Shown: one piece after another, positions 1 to 8,210 of the stretch
How positions within the stretch are numbered: the stretch's first letter is position 1
How the letters are laid out: the number at the start of each line of letters is the position of its first letter
Source: Clostridiales bacterium
GTDB lineage: Bacteria; Bacillota; Clostridia; Saccharofermentanales; Saccharofermentanaceae
Direction of reading: 5' to 3'
Assembly (NCBI GenBank): GCA_017961235.1
Contig: JAGCXQ010000051.1
Coordinates: 1 to 45,750 of the forward strand
DNA: 45,750 bases
Translations under genes and position numbers: made by a program
The notes under the pieces: model-generated
What the model was told of the DNA's origin: nothing
Seen by the model: only the letters and a program-made list of their open reading frames with translations
The model's database searches: none

Positions 1-104
1 TCAACGAGGAAATCGCTGAATGTCTTCTTGTCGGCATACCAACGTGTGTCCCACTCTTTGATGACACCGACACGCAATCCATGGGGATTAACCTTCTGGC
101 CCAT
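1..104 (-). CDS. rpsC: 30S ribosomal protein uS3 (S3), N-terminal fragment
   Basis: Only the first 34 codons are present; the gene runs off the left edge. The translation begins [18 protein letters not shown], the highly conserved start of bacterial uS3, which lines the mRNA entry channel of the 30S subunit. The ATG (complement of 102-104) is preceded by a TAAGGAGGAA ribosome-binding site at 111-120. It follows rplV by 13 bases, as expected in the S10 operon. Confidence 0.97.
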   Translation of the reverse strand, partial: MGQKVNPHGLRVGVIKEWDTRWYADKKTFSDFLV

Positions 105-117
105 TCTTTATTCCTCC

Positions 118-594
118 TTATACTCTTTCTTTGAGAACAACGGTTACGTGACTTGTTCTCTTATTGATTCTAGATGCAGATCCTCTTGCTCTCGGAATGA
201 AACGCTTCAGGATCGGTCCCTGACTGGAGAATGCATCCGCAACATAGAGGCTGGATCTGGAAAGACCGTTGTTGTTAACAGCGTTAGCCTCAGCGGACTT
301 TACAGCCTTCTTCAGTACCGGAGATGCAGCCTTCGGTGTGTAATCCAGGATAGCGTAAGCCTCGTCGAGATCCTTACCCTTGATCAGGTCAGCAACGACC
401 TTAACCTTACGGGGTGTGATACGAACGTACTTGGCAACTGCCTTACCCTGATCTTTGCCGATACCAAGGAGCTTCTTCTGCTTCTTAGTAAGAACCGGCT
501 TCTTCGCGTTCTTCTTCTGCTGCTTACCGTAAGCTTCGAGGATTTCATCGCGATTCGATTCGATATAGTCTTTAGTCAACTTAACTTTTTCCAC
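118..594 (-). CDS. rplV: 50S ribosomal protein uL22 with an N-terminal extension
   Basis: uL22 binds 23S rRNA and lines the peptide exit tunnel. The standard protein (about 110 residues) corresponds to residues 53-158, starting at [17 protein letters not shown]. It is preceded by about 52 extra residues rich in lysine and glutamate that typical bacterial L22 lacks. The start is a GTG (complement of 592-594) with a strong AAGGGAGGAA Shine-Dalgarno at 601-610, so the extension looks translated. A shorter start at the canonical position would have no such site. The gene lies between rpsS and rpsC in canonical S10-operon order. The family call is certain; the role of the extension is unknown. Confidence 0.96.
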   Translation of the reverse strand: MEKVKLTKDYIESNRDEILEAYGKQQKKNAKKPVLTKKQKKLLGIGKDQGKAVAKYVRITPRKVKVVADLIKGKDLDEAYAILDYTPKAASPVLKKAVKSAEANAVNNNGLSRSSLYVADAFSSQGPILKRFIPRARGSASRINKRTSHVTVVLKERV

Positions 595-623
595 TATTTT
601 TTCCTCCCTTCAAAGCTTACCGA

Positions 624-902
624 TTATTTACCACCGGATGATTTCTCACCGGCATGGCCTCTGAATGTTCTCGTCGGAGCGAACTCACCCAGCTTATGGC
701 CGATCATTTCCTCGACTACATAAACCGGAACATGTCTTCTGCCGTCATAAACAGCGATCGTGTGTCCGACCATTTCCGGATAGATCGTCGAAGCGCGAGA
801 CCAAGTCTGTACAACCTTTTTCTCATTCGCTGCGTTCATCGCATTGATTTTCTTCATCAGGGCATCTTGTACAAAATAACCCTTTTTGGTTGATCTACTC
901 AT
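624..902 (-). CDS. rpsS: 30S ribosomal protein uS19
   Basis: 92 residues, the family's normal length. It starts [18 protein letters not shown] and carries the conserved [16 protein letters not shown] block near the C-terminus. uS19 sits in the head of the 30S subunit, contacts 16S rRNA and pairs with uS13. A GGGAGGAA site stands seven or eight bases before the ATG. The spacing to rplB and rplV is short, consistent with one polycistronic S10-operon mRNA. Confidence 0.98.
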   Translation of the reverse strand: MSRSTKKGYFVQDALMKKINAMNAANEKKVVQTWSRASTIYPEMVGHTIAVYDGRRHVPVYVVEEMIGHKLGEFAPTRTFRGHAGEKSSGGK

Positions 903-920
903 TTTGGTTCCTCCCTTCGC

Positions 921-1748
921 TTACTTTCTACCCTTAACAATGTACTTGTTAGACTGCTTCTTCTTGTTTCTGGTCTTCTTACCAAGAGTCGGAACACCCC
1001 AAGGTGTAACAGGACCCGGAAGACCGATCGGGGACTTACCTTCACCACCACCGTGCGGGTGATCGTTCGGGTTCATAACAACACCACGGACTGCAGGTCT
1101 TACGCCCATGTGACGATGACGTCCTGCCTTACCGATGGATACGTTCTCGTGCTCGTTGTTACCAACAACACCGACTGTCGCGCGGCACTTAACAGAAACC
1201 ATGCGGACCTCGCCGGACGGGAGACGAACCTGTGCGAAGTCGCCTTCCTTAGCCATCAGCTGAGCGCCTGCACCAGCGGTACGAACCATCTGTGCGCCCT
1301 TGCCCGGCTTCAGCTCGATATTGTGGATCATGGTACCAACCGGGATGTTTACGATCGGGAGAGCGTTACCTGCTACGATATCAGCCTCTGCACCGGAAAC
1401 AACCTTATCACCTACGTTCAGGCCCTGCGGAGCCAGGATGTAGGACTTCGCACCATCTGCATACTGCAGAAGAGCGATAAATGCTGTACGGTTCGGATCG
1501 TACTCAAGTGCAACTACTGTTGCCGGGATACCATCTTTTGTTCTCTTCCAGTCAATGACACGGATCTTACGACGGTTGCCGCCACCGATGTGACGAACTG
1601 TGATGCGTCCATAAGAGTTGCGTCCGCCTGAATTGCTGCCGGATGCCAACAGACTCTTCTCGGGCTTCTTCTTCGTCAGGGAAGAATAGTCCGCAACAGT
1701 CATGTTGCGTCTTGCAGGAGAAGTTGGATTAAAAGTCTTTACTGCCAT
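921..1748 (-). CDS. rplB: 50S ribosomal protein uL2
   Basis: 275 residues, full length. It begins [21 protein letters not shown] and contains the C-terminal [21 protein letters not shown] segment near the peptidyl-transferase centre, including the conserved histidine region. uL2 supports subunit association and the peptidyl-transferase fold. An AAAAGGAGTG Shine-Dalgarno precedes the ATG. Codon use is strongly biased, as expected for a highly expressed gene. Confidence 0.98.
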   Translation of the reverse strand: MAVKTFNPTSPARRNMTVADYSSLTKKKPEKSLLASGSNSGGRNSYGRITVRHIGGGNRRKIRVIDWKRTKDGIPATVVALEYDPNRTAFIALLQYADGAKSYILAPQGLNVGDKVVSGAEADIVAGNALPIVNIPVGTMIHNIELKPGKGAQMVRTAGAGAQLMAKEGDFAQVRLPSGEVRMVSVKCRATVGVVGNNEHENVSIGKAGRHRHMGVRPAVRGVVMNPNDHPHGGGEGKSPIGLPGPVTPWGVPTLGKKTRNKKKQSNKYIVKGRK

Positions 1749-1778
1749 TCTCTCTTCACTCCTTTTCCATCAGGCCCA

Positions 1779-2135
1779 TTACTGGCCGATTCCAAATTCT
1801 TCGATTGCTGTCTTATACTTCTTATCGGACTTAGCAGTCTTGCCGCCCTTACCAAGGTAAGACACTTCCTTAGCTTCCATATCGATGGTAACTACAGCCT
1901 TCTTGAAAGAAGCTGTTGTACCCTCTACATAGCGCTGTCTCTTCTTTTTTCCATCGTAGTTAACAGTGTTGACAGAAACGACCTTTACATCGAAAAGCTG
2001 CTCAACAGCCTTTCTTACGTCTGTCTTTGTAGCTGTCTTTGCTACCTGGAATGTATATTTGCCGAGTGCTGCATCATAAGAGCTCTTCTCAGTGATGACC
2101 GGCTTAATGATGATGTCCTGTGGTGCTTTGCTCAT
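1779..2135 (-). CDS. rplW: 50S ribosomal protein uL23
   Basis: 118 residues. The conserved core includes IIKPVITEKSSYDA near the start and VRKAVEQLFDVKVVSVNT in the middle. uL23 sits at the tunnel exit and is the docking site for trigger factor and the signal recognition particle. About 20 C-terminal residues (GGKTAKSDKKYKTAIEEFG) go beyond the usual 95-100-residue length. The ATG overlaps the rplD stop by four bases, implying translational coupling. Confidence 0.96.
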   Translation of the reverse strand: MSKAPQDIIIKPVITEKSSYDAALGKYTFQVAKTATKTDVRKAVEQLFDVKVVSVNTVNYDGKKKRQRYVEGTTASFKKAVVTIDMEAKEVSYLGKGGKTAKSDKKYKTAIEEFGIGQ

Positions 2136-2755
2136 ACATACACCTCCATAATCTTCTCTGCAGCATCCTTGGTCATGATAAAGGAATCATACTTGAGGAT
2201 GTCGAATACGTTGATCGTATTGACGAAAGCAGTCTTCACGGTCGGAAGATTTCTAGAAGCCTTCTCAACGTTCTCGTTCTTGCCGCCGAGTACTACGAGA
2301 GCAGAATCGGAAACCTTGATCGCCTTCATGAATTCAACCATGTTCTTGGTCTTCATTGTGTCGAAGTCGAGTGCATCTACAACAACGATCTTGCTGTCAG
2401 CCAGCTTGGAAGAGAATGCAGACTTCATAGCCAGACGTCTGATCTTCTTCGGAACGGTGTAGCTGTAAGATCTCGGCTTAGGCCCAAAGATGATGCCGCC
2501 GCCGACATACTGTGCAGAACGTGTAGAACCGTGACGAGCACGACCTGTACCCTTCTGACGATACGGACGCTTACCGCCGCCGCGTACTTCGCTTCTTGTT
2601 TTTGTGGAATGTGTGCCCTGACGACGGTTTGCCAGAATGTTCAGAACGACTGTGCGCATTGCAGCAGCGTTCGGCTCAATACCGAAGATATCGTCAGAAA
2701 GATCCATCGATCCGACAACGGCTCCACTAAGATTCAAAATATCAATTTTAGCCAT
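2132..2755 (-). CDS. rplD: 50S ribosomal protein uL4
   Basis: 207 residues. The long tunnel loop is recognisable in GGGKRPYRQKGTGRARHGS, followed by GGGIIFGPKPRSYSY. uL4 lines the exit tunnel. In E. coli it also represses the S10 operon by binding the leader mRNA; whether this happens here is unknown, but a structured leader is present upstream of rpsJ. It follows rplC by 25 bases and overlaps rplW. Confidence 0.97.
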   Translation of the reverse strand: MAKIDILNLSGAVVGSMDLSDDIFGIEPNAAAMRTVVLNILANRRQGTHSTKTRSEVRGGGKRPYRQKGTGRARHGSTRSAQYVGGGIIFGPKPRSYSYTVPKKIRRLAMKSAFSSKLADSKIVVVDALDFDTMKTKNMVEFMKAIKVSDSALVVLGGKNENVEKASRNLPTVKTAFVNTINVFDILKYDSFIMTKDAAEKIMEVYV

Positions 2756-2780
2756 TTCTTAGTTCCTCCTTGTCGTCGAA

Positions 2781-3410
2781 TTACTTAGCCTTTACGGACG
2801 ATGTAATTGTTACGATACCGCCCTTAGGACCCGGGACCGCGCCTCTGAGAACGAGGATCCCTCTCTCGCCGTCAACACTGACGACCGTCAGATTCTGTAC
2901 TGTGCAGTTAACTGCGCCCATGTGACCAGGCATTTTCTTGCCCGGGAGAACACGAGCCGGTGTGGAGTTAGCACCCATGGAACCAACACGTCTGTGGTAC
3001 ATGGAACCGTGTCCGTCCGGACCACCCTTCTGGCCGTGACGCTTGATGTTACCCTGGTAACCTTTACCCTTGGATACACCGGATACATCTACATGATCGC
3101 CAACAGCGAGCATATCGGAGACCTTGATCTCCTGTCCGAGTGTGTAATCCTCTTCTGTCTTAAACTCACGGATAGTACGCTTTACGCTTACCTCAGCCTT
3201 TGCGAACTGTCCCTTGTCCGGCTTGTTTACAAGCTTCTCGCGAATGTCGCCTGTTGCGACCTTCACAGCCTTGTAGCCGTCTTTTTCTACCGTCTTATTC
3301 TGAATAACAAACATAGGGTTGCATTCGATAACGGTTGCCGGGATCGCGATACCGCTCTCATCGAAGAGCTGTGTCATTCCGGCTTTTTTGCCAAGTACGA
3401 ACTTTGTCAT
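2781..3410 (-). CDS. rplC: 50S ribosomal protein uL3
   Basis: 209 residues. It opens MTKFVLGKKAGMTQLFDESG and includes the GHGSMYHRRVGSMGANSTPA loop reaching toward the peptidyl-transferase centre and the PGKKMPGHMG motif. uL3 is an early 50S assembly protein. An AGGAGGAAG site precedes the ATG. A 106-base gap separates it from rpsJ, unusually long for this operon, and contains a hairpin. Confidence 0.98.
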   Translation of the reverse strand: MTKFVLGKKAGMTQLFDESGIAIPATVIECNPMFVIQNKTVEKDGYKAVKVATGDIREKLVNKPDKGQFAKAEVSVKRTIREFKTEEDYTLGQEIKVSDMLAVGDHVDVSGVSKGKGYQGNIKRHGQKGGPDGHGSMYHRRVGSMGANSTPARVLPGKKMPGHMGAVNCTVQNLTVVSVDGERGILVLRGAVPGPKGGIVTITSSVKAK

Positions 3411-3469
3411 TTCTTTCTTCCTCCTATTTAGGTTATTGGTTCGCAGTTAAAAGTCCGCGAACATGACCT

Positions 3470-3507
3470 CCGCATATCCTGCCGCTTGGACTGCCGGCAG
3501 AACGCGG
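3470..3507 (-). other. Intercistronic hairpin between rpsJ and rplC
   Basis: On the transcribed strand CTGCCG (3495-3500) pairs with CGGCAG (3479-3484), and outer CCGC (3504-3507) pairs with GCGG (3470-3473). No U-tract follows, so it is not a typical intrinsic terminator. It could stabilise a processed mRNA end or be a protein-binding site; function is inferred only from position and pairing. Confidence 0.4.
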
Positions 3508-3516
3508 AAAAAGCCA

Positions 3517-3828
3517 TTAGGCCTTGAGCTCAATGCTCACACCTGCCGGCATGTCAAGCTTTGTCAGTGCGTCGATCGTCTTCTGGTTCGGTGCGAAGAT
3601 GTCGATAAGACGCTTATGTGTACGGAGCTCAAACTGCTCACGGGAATCCTTATACTTATGAGGAGAACGCAGGATCGTGGTGATCTCTTTCTCTGTCGGG
3701 AGCGGGATCGGGCCGGAGAAGCTTGCGCCTGTTCTGGTGACCGTCTCGACGATACGTGCTGCGCTCTGGTCAAGGAGCTCGTGATCGTAAGCTTTGAGCT
3801 TGATTCTGATCTTCTGGTTTGCTGCCAT
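3517..3828 (-). CDS. rpsJ: 30S ribosomal protein uS10
   Basis: First gene of the S10 operon; 103 residues starting [20 protein letters not shown]. uS10 is in the 30S head and, as NusE, also takes part in antitermination. A longer in-frame start exists at 3843, but the GGAGG site at 3837-3841 would then lie inside the coding region. It stands eight bases before the ATG at 3828, so 3828 is chosen. The upstream neighbour hslO belongs to a different unit. Confidence 0.97.
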   Translation of the reverse strand: MAANQKIRIKLKAYDHELLDQSAARIVETVTRTGASFSGPIPLPTEKEITTILRSPHKYKDSREQFELRTHKRLIDIFAPNQKTIDALTKLDMPAGVSIELKA

Positions 3829-4101
3829 TTTGTGTTCCTCCAAATTCTTTGCTGTTGTTTTTTCTTCACCCTGTCCAGCGTTTCTTTTGATCCCATCATA
3901 AAACCCAGGAGACCAGTTACCGTCTGATACGGCACTTTGGGCCTGGGCATGTGTTCTTCAAAACACACGCTGTACGTCCGGGTTCCTCGCCGGAGATCTT
4001 TGCCTCCGACTGCTCCGCCTAAGTTACCCGCTCTCTAAAGCACAGCCCGCTTTATCCTGCGGCAATCTCAAGCATCTACGCTACGCGCATAAAGTCGCGC
4101 A
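3829..4101 (-). promoter_or_regulatory. Structured 5' leader of the S10 operon mRNA
   Basis: About 270 nt separate the predicted transcription start from rpsJ, with no supported gene. The RNA has a stem in which CCCAGG pairs with CCTGGG, enclosing TGCCGT/ACGGTA (about 3905-3949), and a smaller GTGTGTT/AACACA hairpin (about 3953-3969). Long leaders before rpsJ are autoregulated by L4 in E. coli; here regulation is inferred only from the length and pairing. Confidence 0.5.
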
Positions 4102-4107
4102 GGGAAG

Positions 4108-4136
4108 ATTATACAACGCATGTCTAGGGTTTGCAA
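4108..4136 (-). promoter_or_regulatory. Promoter of the S10 operon
   Basis: On the minus strand: -35 TTGCAA (4131-4136), 17-base spacer, -10 TATAAT (4108-4113). This is a near-consensus housekeeping-sigma promoter facing rpsJ, located between hslO and the ribosomal operon. Transcription would start near 4101. Confidence 0.8.
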
Positions 4137-4189
4137 GCATTATTTCGAAAAAATGTTGATTTTTTCGCACAAAAAGCACTTTCCTTCTC

Positions 4190-5104
4190 TCAACCTTCTG
4201 AAATCAGGGCTTTTACGTCCTCCTGAGAGAAGTGGTAGCGCTGGTCACAGAAGTGACATTCGAGATCGATCCCGTTCGGATCTAAAGAAAGTTCCGTCAG
4301 ATCTTTCTTGCCGATCGCCATGAGATTTCTCTCCATCCTGTCTCTGGAACAGTTGCACTTATATGCGACTTTTCTTCCTTCGAGGAAGCAGATGTCCTTA
4401 TCGCCTAAGAACATATCGAGGATCTTTTCCGGATTCATCCCTTCCTGAAGAAGGAAGGATACCTCCGGGAAGCCTCCGTTCACACGGTCCTCGAGATAGG
4501 AGATCGTCTCTTCATCCGCTCCCGGAAGGAGCTGCACCATAAAGCCGCCGGCGCAGGTAACGCCATTGGTATCGAGGCTCACACCGAGAGAGACGATCGA
4601 TGGGGTCTGCTCCGAAGATGCGAAATAATAGGTAAAGTCTTCCGCGATCTCACCCGAGATCAGCTCTACCTGTCCGACATATGGTTCCTTGAGGCCGAAG
4701 TCCTTGACTACCGTCAGTTTTCCAGAGCCGACTGCCGCGCCGACATTCAGTTTTCCCGGCCGGTGATAAGTCGTCTCCACAACAGGTTCCAGACAGTAGC
4801 CGCGCACATTTCCGTGCGAATCCGCCACTGCCGTCATCCCCTGCAATGGGCCGTCGGAACGGATATTGGCGGTGATCGTGTCACCTTCTCCCTTCAGGGT
4901 ATCTGCGACAAAGAGTGTACCCGTAAGGAATCTTCCGAGCGCCGCTGTCGCGACAGGCGATGTCTTATGGATGCGAAGGGCTTCTTTGACGAGTTCTGTC
5001 GAACGGACCGCAAGTGCTCTGACCTTGCCGGAAAGCGCGGTCGCCGTTACGATATAATCCGAGCCGTCCGTAGGGGATCCCGGTGCTACATAGAAATCGT
5101 CCAT
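4190..5104 (-). CDS. hslO: Redox-regulated chaperone Hsp33
   Basis: 304 residues, close to the usual length. Hsp33 is a cytoplasmic holdase activated by oxidation: a zinc centre formed by CxC and CxxC cysteines is released and the linker unfolds. The C-terminus has CNC at 250-252 and CHFC at 283-286, so all four zinc ligands are present. The N-terminal domain is typical, with MTAVADSHGNVRGY around residues 95-108 and GFMVQLLPGA near 188-197. It is the last gene before the S10 promoter and may have its own weak promoter at the end of the upstream methyltransferase gene. Confidence 0.95.
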   Translation of the reverse strand: MDDFYVAPGSPTDGSDYIVTATALSGKVRALAVRSTELVKEALRIHKTSPVATAALGRFLTGTLFVADTLKGEGDTITANIRSDGPLQGMTAVADSHGNVRGYCLEPVVETTYHRPGKLNVGAAVGSGKLTVVKDFGLKEPYVGQVELISGEIAEDFTYYFASSEQTPSIVSLGVSLDTNGVTCAGGFMVQLLPGADEETISYLEDRVNGGFPEVSFLLQEGMNPEKILDMFLGDKDICFLEGRKVAYKCNCSRDRMERNLMAIGKKDLTELSLDPNGIDLECHFCDQRYHFSQEDVKALISEG

Positions 5105-5150
5105 TTCAATTCTCCGTTTTCTGATAAGTGAATTTGCTATTTGAATAAAG

Positions 5151-5180
5151 ATAATACATCACAGAGGTCTTCTTAAGCAA
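5151..5180 (-). promoter_or_regulatory. Possible weak promoter for hslO
   Basis: TTGCTT (5175-5180, overlapping the end of the methyltransferase gene), 18-base spacer and TATTAT (5151-5156) on the minus strand, about 45 bases before the hslO ATG. The -35 is poor, so hslO could also be read through from the ftsEX unit. Confidence 0.3.
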
Positions 5181-5926
5181 TAGAAGATGCGCTCATCTTT
5201 CTCATTCGGCTTTCTCTTCTTAAGATCGCCAAAGACACCCGCGACCTCAAGTCCGTGCTTTTCCGCCAGATCCCGTATCATCTCATCGGTATAGTACCGC
5301 TCGGTAATATCTTCATCACAGCGGGAGTAGTTCTCCCCGTCTTCCGTCCCGAACATCGTAAGCGACGCGGTATTCAGGCAGGATCTTCCGTCATAGTCAT
5401 TTTCCCACAGCACGGCAAAATCCTCATCGATCGAATAGAAGAAATTCCCGGCAAGGGTCTCTTTAAAGTGTTTCTCCGATGCGACATCGAAGATAAAGAG
5501 GCCGCCCGGGTTCAGGAAATTTCTAAACGACTGAAAGAGACGGTCCAGTGCTCTGGGATCGGTAATATGGTTTACCGTATCAAGAAGAGAGACAAATACA
5601 TCCGCCGATCCGAAAAGATCGAGCTTCGTCATATCCTGTAAAAGCCAGAGGATCTTAGTGTTTTTCCCTGCGCGGGATCTCGCCTGATCGAGCATCGCCG
5701 GGGAGTTATCGACACCGATCGTATCAAAGCCTCGATTCGAAAGCTCGCATGTCACAAGTCCGGTTCCGCAGCCGAGATCGCAAAGAAGCGGCTTGCCATT
5801 CTCACCGTCACCGGCAAACTTCCCGTAGCGCTCTGTAAGGAACGCCACAAAGTCCGCCCACGCGGCAGGATCGAGATCCTGCTGGAAGACATCGTAATAT
5901 CCTGCTAGAAAATCATATGCTGACAT
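5159..5926 (-). CDS. Class I SAM-dependent methyltransferase, substrate unknown
   Basis: 255 residues with a Rossmann-type methyltransferase fold. Motif I LLCDLGCGTG is at residues 47-56, an acidic residue in TIGVDNSP ends strand 2, and the post-motif NPGGLFIFDVAS sits mid-protein. It resembles the broad methyltransferase-25/UbiE-like group in soluble Clostridia proteins. There is no membrane segment or RNA-binding domain. The gene starts four bases after the M23 hydrolase stop, so it is probably co-transcribed with ftsEX, but this does not reveal its substrate. Confidence 0.85.
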   Translation of the reverse strand: MSAYDFLAGYYDVFQQDLDPAAWADFVAFLTERYGKFAGDGENGKPLLCDLGCGTGLVTCELSNRGFDTIGVDNSPAMLDQARSRAGKNTKILWLLQDMTKLDLFGSADVFVSLLDTVNHITDPRALDRLFQSFRNFLNPGGLFIFDVASEKHFKETLAGNFFYSIDEDFAVLWENDYDGRSCLNTASLTMFGTEDGENYSRCDEDITERYYTDEMIRDLAEKHGLEVAGVFGDLKKRKPNEKDERIFYCLRRPL

Positions 5927-5930
5927 ATAT

Positions 5931-7292
5931 TTATCCTTTAATATAAGGAACCGGATCTACCTTCTCACCGTTGACTCTGACCTCGAAGTGCAGATGCGGT
6001 CCGGTGGATGTTCCCGTACTTCCGCACTCTGCGATCGTCTGGCCGGCTTTTACCTTATCGCCGACATGCACATACACGTCGCGGCAGTGGGCATAACAGG
6101 TGGTGATCCCGTTGCCGTGGTCGATCACGCAGTAGTTTCCGTAGTTCACCGATCCGGTATTCTGTCCCTCTACAGGTTCATCGACCTTGATGACGGTGCC
6201 GTCGCCCGCAGCGACGATCGGGTTGCCGTAGGTTCCGCCGAGGTCAACGCCCCAGTGCATCTTGTTATAGTGATAGACCGGATGGTAACGCATACCATAC
6301 GCGGAATAGACAGTATAGTCTCCGGGGTAAGGCCAGGTCATCTTAGCGCCGACCGGTTTAGAACTGCCGCCGCCATTACCGCCGCCGTTACCGGACGGTT
6401 TTGTGGTCGGCTTCGGTGCCGGTGTCGGAGTCTTAGTCGCTTCTGCCGCTCTCTTCGCCGCTGCAGTTGCAGTCAGCGCTGCCTGACGGCGCTCCTCTTC
6501 TTCTTTCTTTTTCTGCAGGTCACGGATCTCCTGATCGAGTCTGTCCGCTTCCTCCTGGAAAGCATCTTCCTTCTGCTGCCAGCGCGAGAGCTCGCCTTTC
6601 TTCTCATCCAGTGCAGCTTCCGTCACACCGATCCTGGATCGGAGTTCTTCGAGCTGCGCCGATTTTTCCTCGGCGATCCTCTGCATATCTTCCGCTTCCT
6701 GAAGCGCGTAATTATTCTTCAGTTCCGCGTCATCCATCGCGATCTGCAGCTGGTCGATCATCTGAAGATCGGCATCACCGATCAGGGCAATCAGCTCGAG
6801 ATTCGTAAAGAAACCCGCGATACTGTCGGACTCCAGAAGGATCTCCAGTGTGGATTTATTCTCATAAGCGAACATGATGCTGATACGCTCGGCATACTGT
6901 TTTCTCTTATTCAGAAGAGTTTCCTGGGAATTGATATACTCATCGAGCGCTTTCTGCTTGGCGATCAGCGCAGCGGCATACTGCTCCGAGATCTCCTGGT
7001 ACTGCGCCATCTGCTCATCGCTCAATCCGCGCAGTTCTTCGAGCTCACCGGAGAGCTGGTTCTTCTCTTTCTTCAGCTGATCGACCTGTTCGGAAGCATT
7101 CTGTGCTTTTCTCTTTGCCTCATCACGCTGTTTCTTCGCATTATCGATATCCGCCTGGGATGGCGTGTAGGACAGAAATCCCCGATCGACTGCCTTTACC
7201 GGTTTTTTCGCCAGAAAAGCACTTGTCGTTATTACGATCGATGCACAGAGCATGACGGCAAGCTGTCTTACTAATCTTCCTCTTCGTATCAC
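5931..7292 (-). CDS. FtsEX-linked M23 murein hydrolase (EnvC/PcsB-like architecture)
   Basis: 453 residues: N-terminal signal or anchor segment (about 8-28), a long coiled coil (about 45-270), a TPTPAPKP/Gly-rich linker, then a C-terminal LytM/M23 peptidase domain (about 320-450). Zinc and catalytic residues are present: H346 and D350 in HWGVDLGG, H402 in CYAH, and H433 and H435 in HLHFEV, so the peptidase should be active. The gene lies directly downstream of ftsX. FtsEX proteins in other bacteria act through a periplasmic or extracellular coiled-coil partner (EnvC, PcsB, CwlO), and this protein fits that role. It would cleave peptidoglycan cross-bridges during division or elongation; the exact bond is not determinable. 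Confidence 0.9.
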   Translation of the reverse strand: MIRRGRLVRQLAVMLCASIVITTSAFLAKKPVKAVDRGFLSYTPSQADIDNAKKQRDEAKRKAQNASEQVDQLKKEKNQLSGELEELRGLSDEQMAQYQEISEQYAAALIAKQKALDEYINSQETLLNKRKQYAERISIMFAYENKSTLEILLESDSIAGFFTNLELIALIGDADLQMIDQLQIAMDDAELKNNYALQEAEDMQRIAEEKSAQLEELRSRIGVTEAALDEKKGELSRWQQKEDAFQEEADRLDQEIRDLQKKKEEEERRQAALTATAAAKRAAEATKTPTPAPKPTTKPSGNGGGNGGGSSKPVGAKMTWPYPGDYTVYSAYGMRYHPVYHYNKMHWGVDLGGTYGNPIVAAGDGTVIKVDEPVEGQNTGSVNYGNYCVIDHGNGITTCYAHCRDVYVHVGDKVKAGQTIAECGSTGTSTGPHLHFEVRVNGEKVDPVPYIKG

Positions 7293-7307
7293 GAAAGCGC
7301 ACCTCCC

Positions 7308-8210
7308 TTAGACTTTGACATACTTTCTTACGGCGATGCCGGATCCTACCGCACCGATGACCATACCGCTGCAGAGGCAGAGGATCAGTACGGAGAGGGA
7401 GAGATTTCTCATCGGAAGAAGTGCGTAGATCGAAGCCGGATCGACGGAGCGCATCGCCCGATCATAGATGGCGCCGTAAGCGAAGTAGGTGATCGCCCAG
7501 GCGCAGAGCGCGCTGACCAGACCTACCAGGGCACCTTCTACGATATACGGGAGTCGGATATATCCATTGGTCGCACCGACGAACTTCATGATCGCAATTT
7601 CCGTCGAACGGGAATATACCGAGATACGTACCATGTTCGAGATGATGAACAGCGAGATCAGGAAAAGCACTGTAAATGCGACGACTGTCGCGATATTCAC
7701 CGTACGTGTCGCCCTGGTCAGGAACTTCATGACATTACTTTCCTGCATGACCTTCTCGACGCCCGGGATCGCATTAAGATGCATGACTACGTCGTCCGCA
7801 TATCCGGGGTCCGTCAGCTGGACCATGACCGTAAACGGAAGATAGGTGTTATAGTCAAAGTCATCCAGGATCGAGGCGCTGTCGCCGAGTTCTTTTCTAA
7901 AGCGGGTATAGTTATCTTCCGGAGAGAGACCGTCAAACGACTTGATCTTTTCCGGCTTGTTCTCATTAAGATAGTTCACGAGAAGATCCATCTGTTCCTG
8001 CGTGCAGCCGAGCTTCATATATACTTCGATTGGCGGCTGCTGTCCGACTTTCTTCATGATGAATCGGGCATTGGCCGAGAAGATAAAGAACACGGACATC
8101 AGAAGGAGCATCAGAAGGATCGTCGAGACGGAAGCGATCGTGACCAGAGGATGGCGCACGATGCCCTGGATACCTTCCTTCAGTGAATTCCAAAATGCAC
8201 GGATACTCAT
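7308..8210 (-). CDS. ftsX: Cell division ABC transporter permease FtsX
   Basis: 300 residues with the FtsX layout: a first transmembrane helix at about 22-46, an extracellular domain, and three C-terminal helices (about 170-195, 220-245, 270-292). It contains EIAIMKFVGATNGYIRLPYI, the conserved cytoplasmic segment typical of FtsX. FtsX couples FtsE ATP hydrolysis to wall-hydrolase activation across the membrane. The start overlaps the ftsE stop by one base (TAATG), indicating coupled translation. The candidate hydrolase partner follows 15 bases later. Confidence 0.95.
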   Translation of the reverse strand: MSIRAFWNSLKEGIQGIVRHPLVTIASVSTILLMLLLMSVFFIFSANARFIMKKVGQQPPIEVYMKLGCTQEQMDLLVNYLNENKPEKIKSFDGLSPEDNYTRFRKELGDSASILDDFDYNTYLPFTVMVQLTDPGYADDVVMHLNAIPGVEKVMQESNVMKFLTRATRTVNIATVVAFTVLFLISLFIISNMVRISVYSRSTEIAIMKFVGATNGYIRLPYIVEGALVGLVSALCAWAITYFAYGAIYDRAMRSVDPASIYALLPMRNLSLSVLILCLCSGMVIGAVGSGIAVRKYVKV

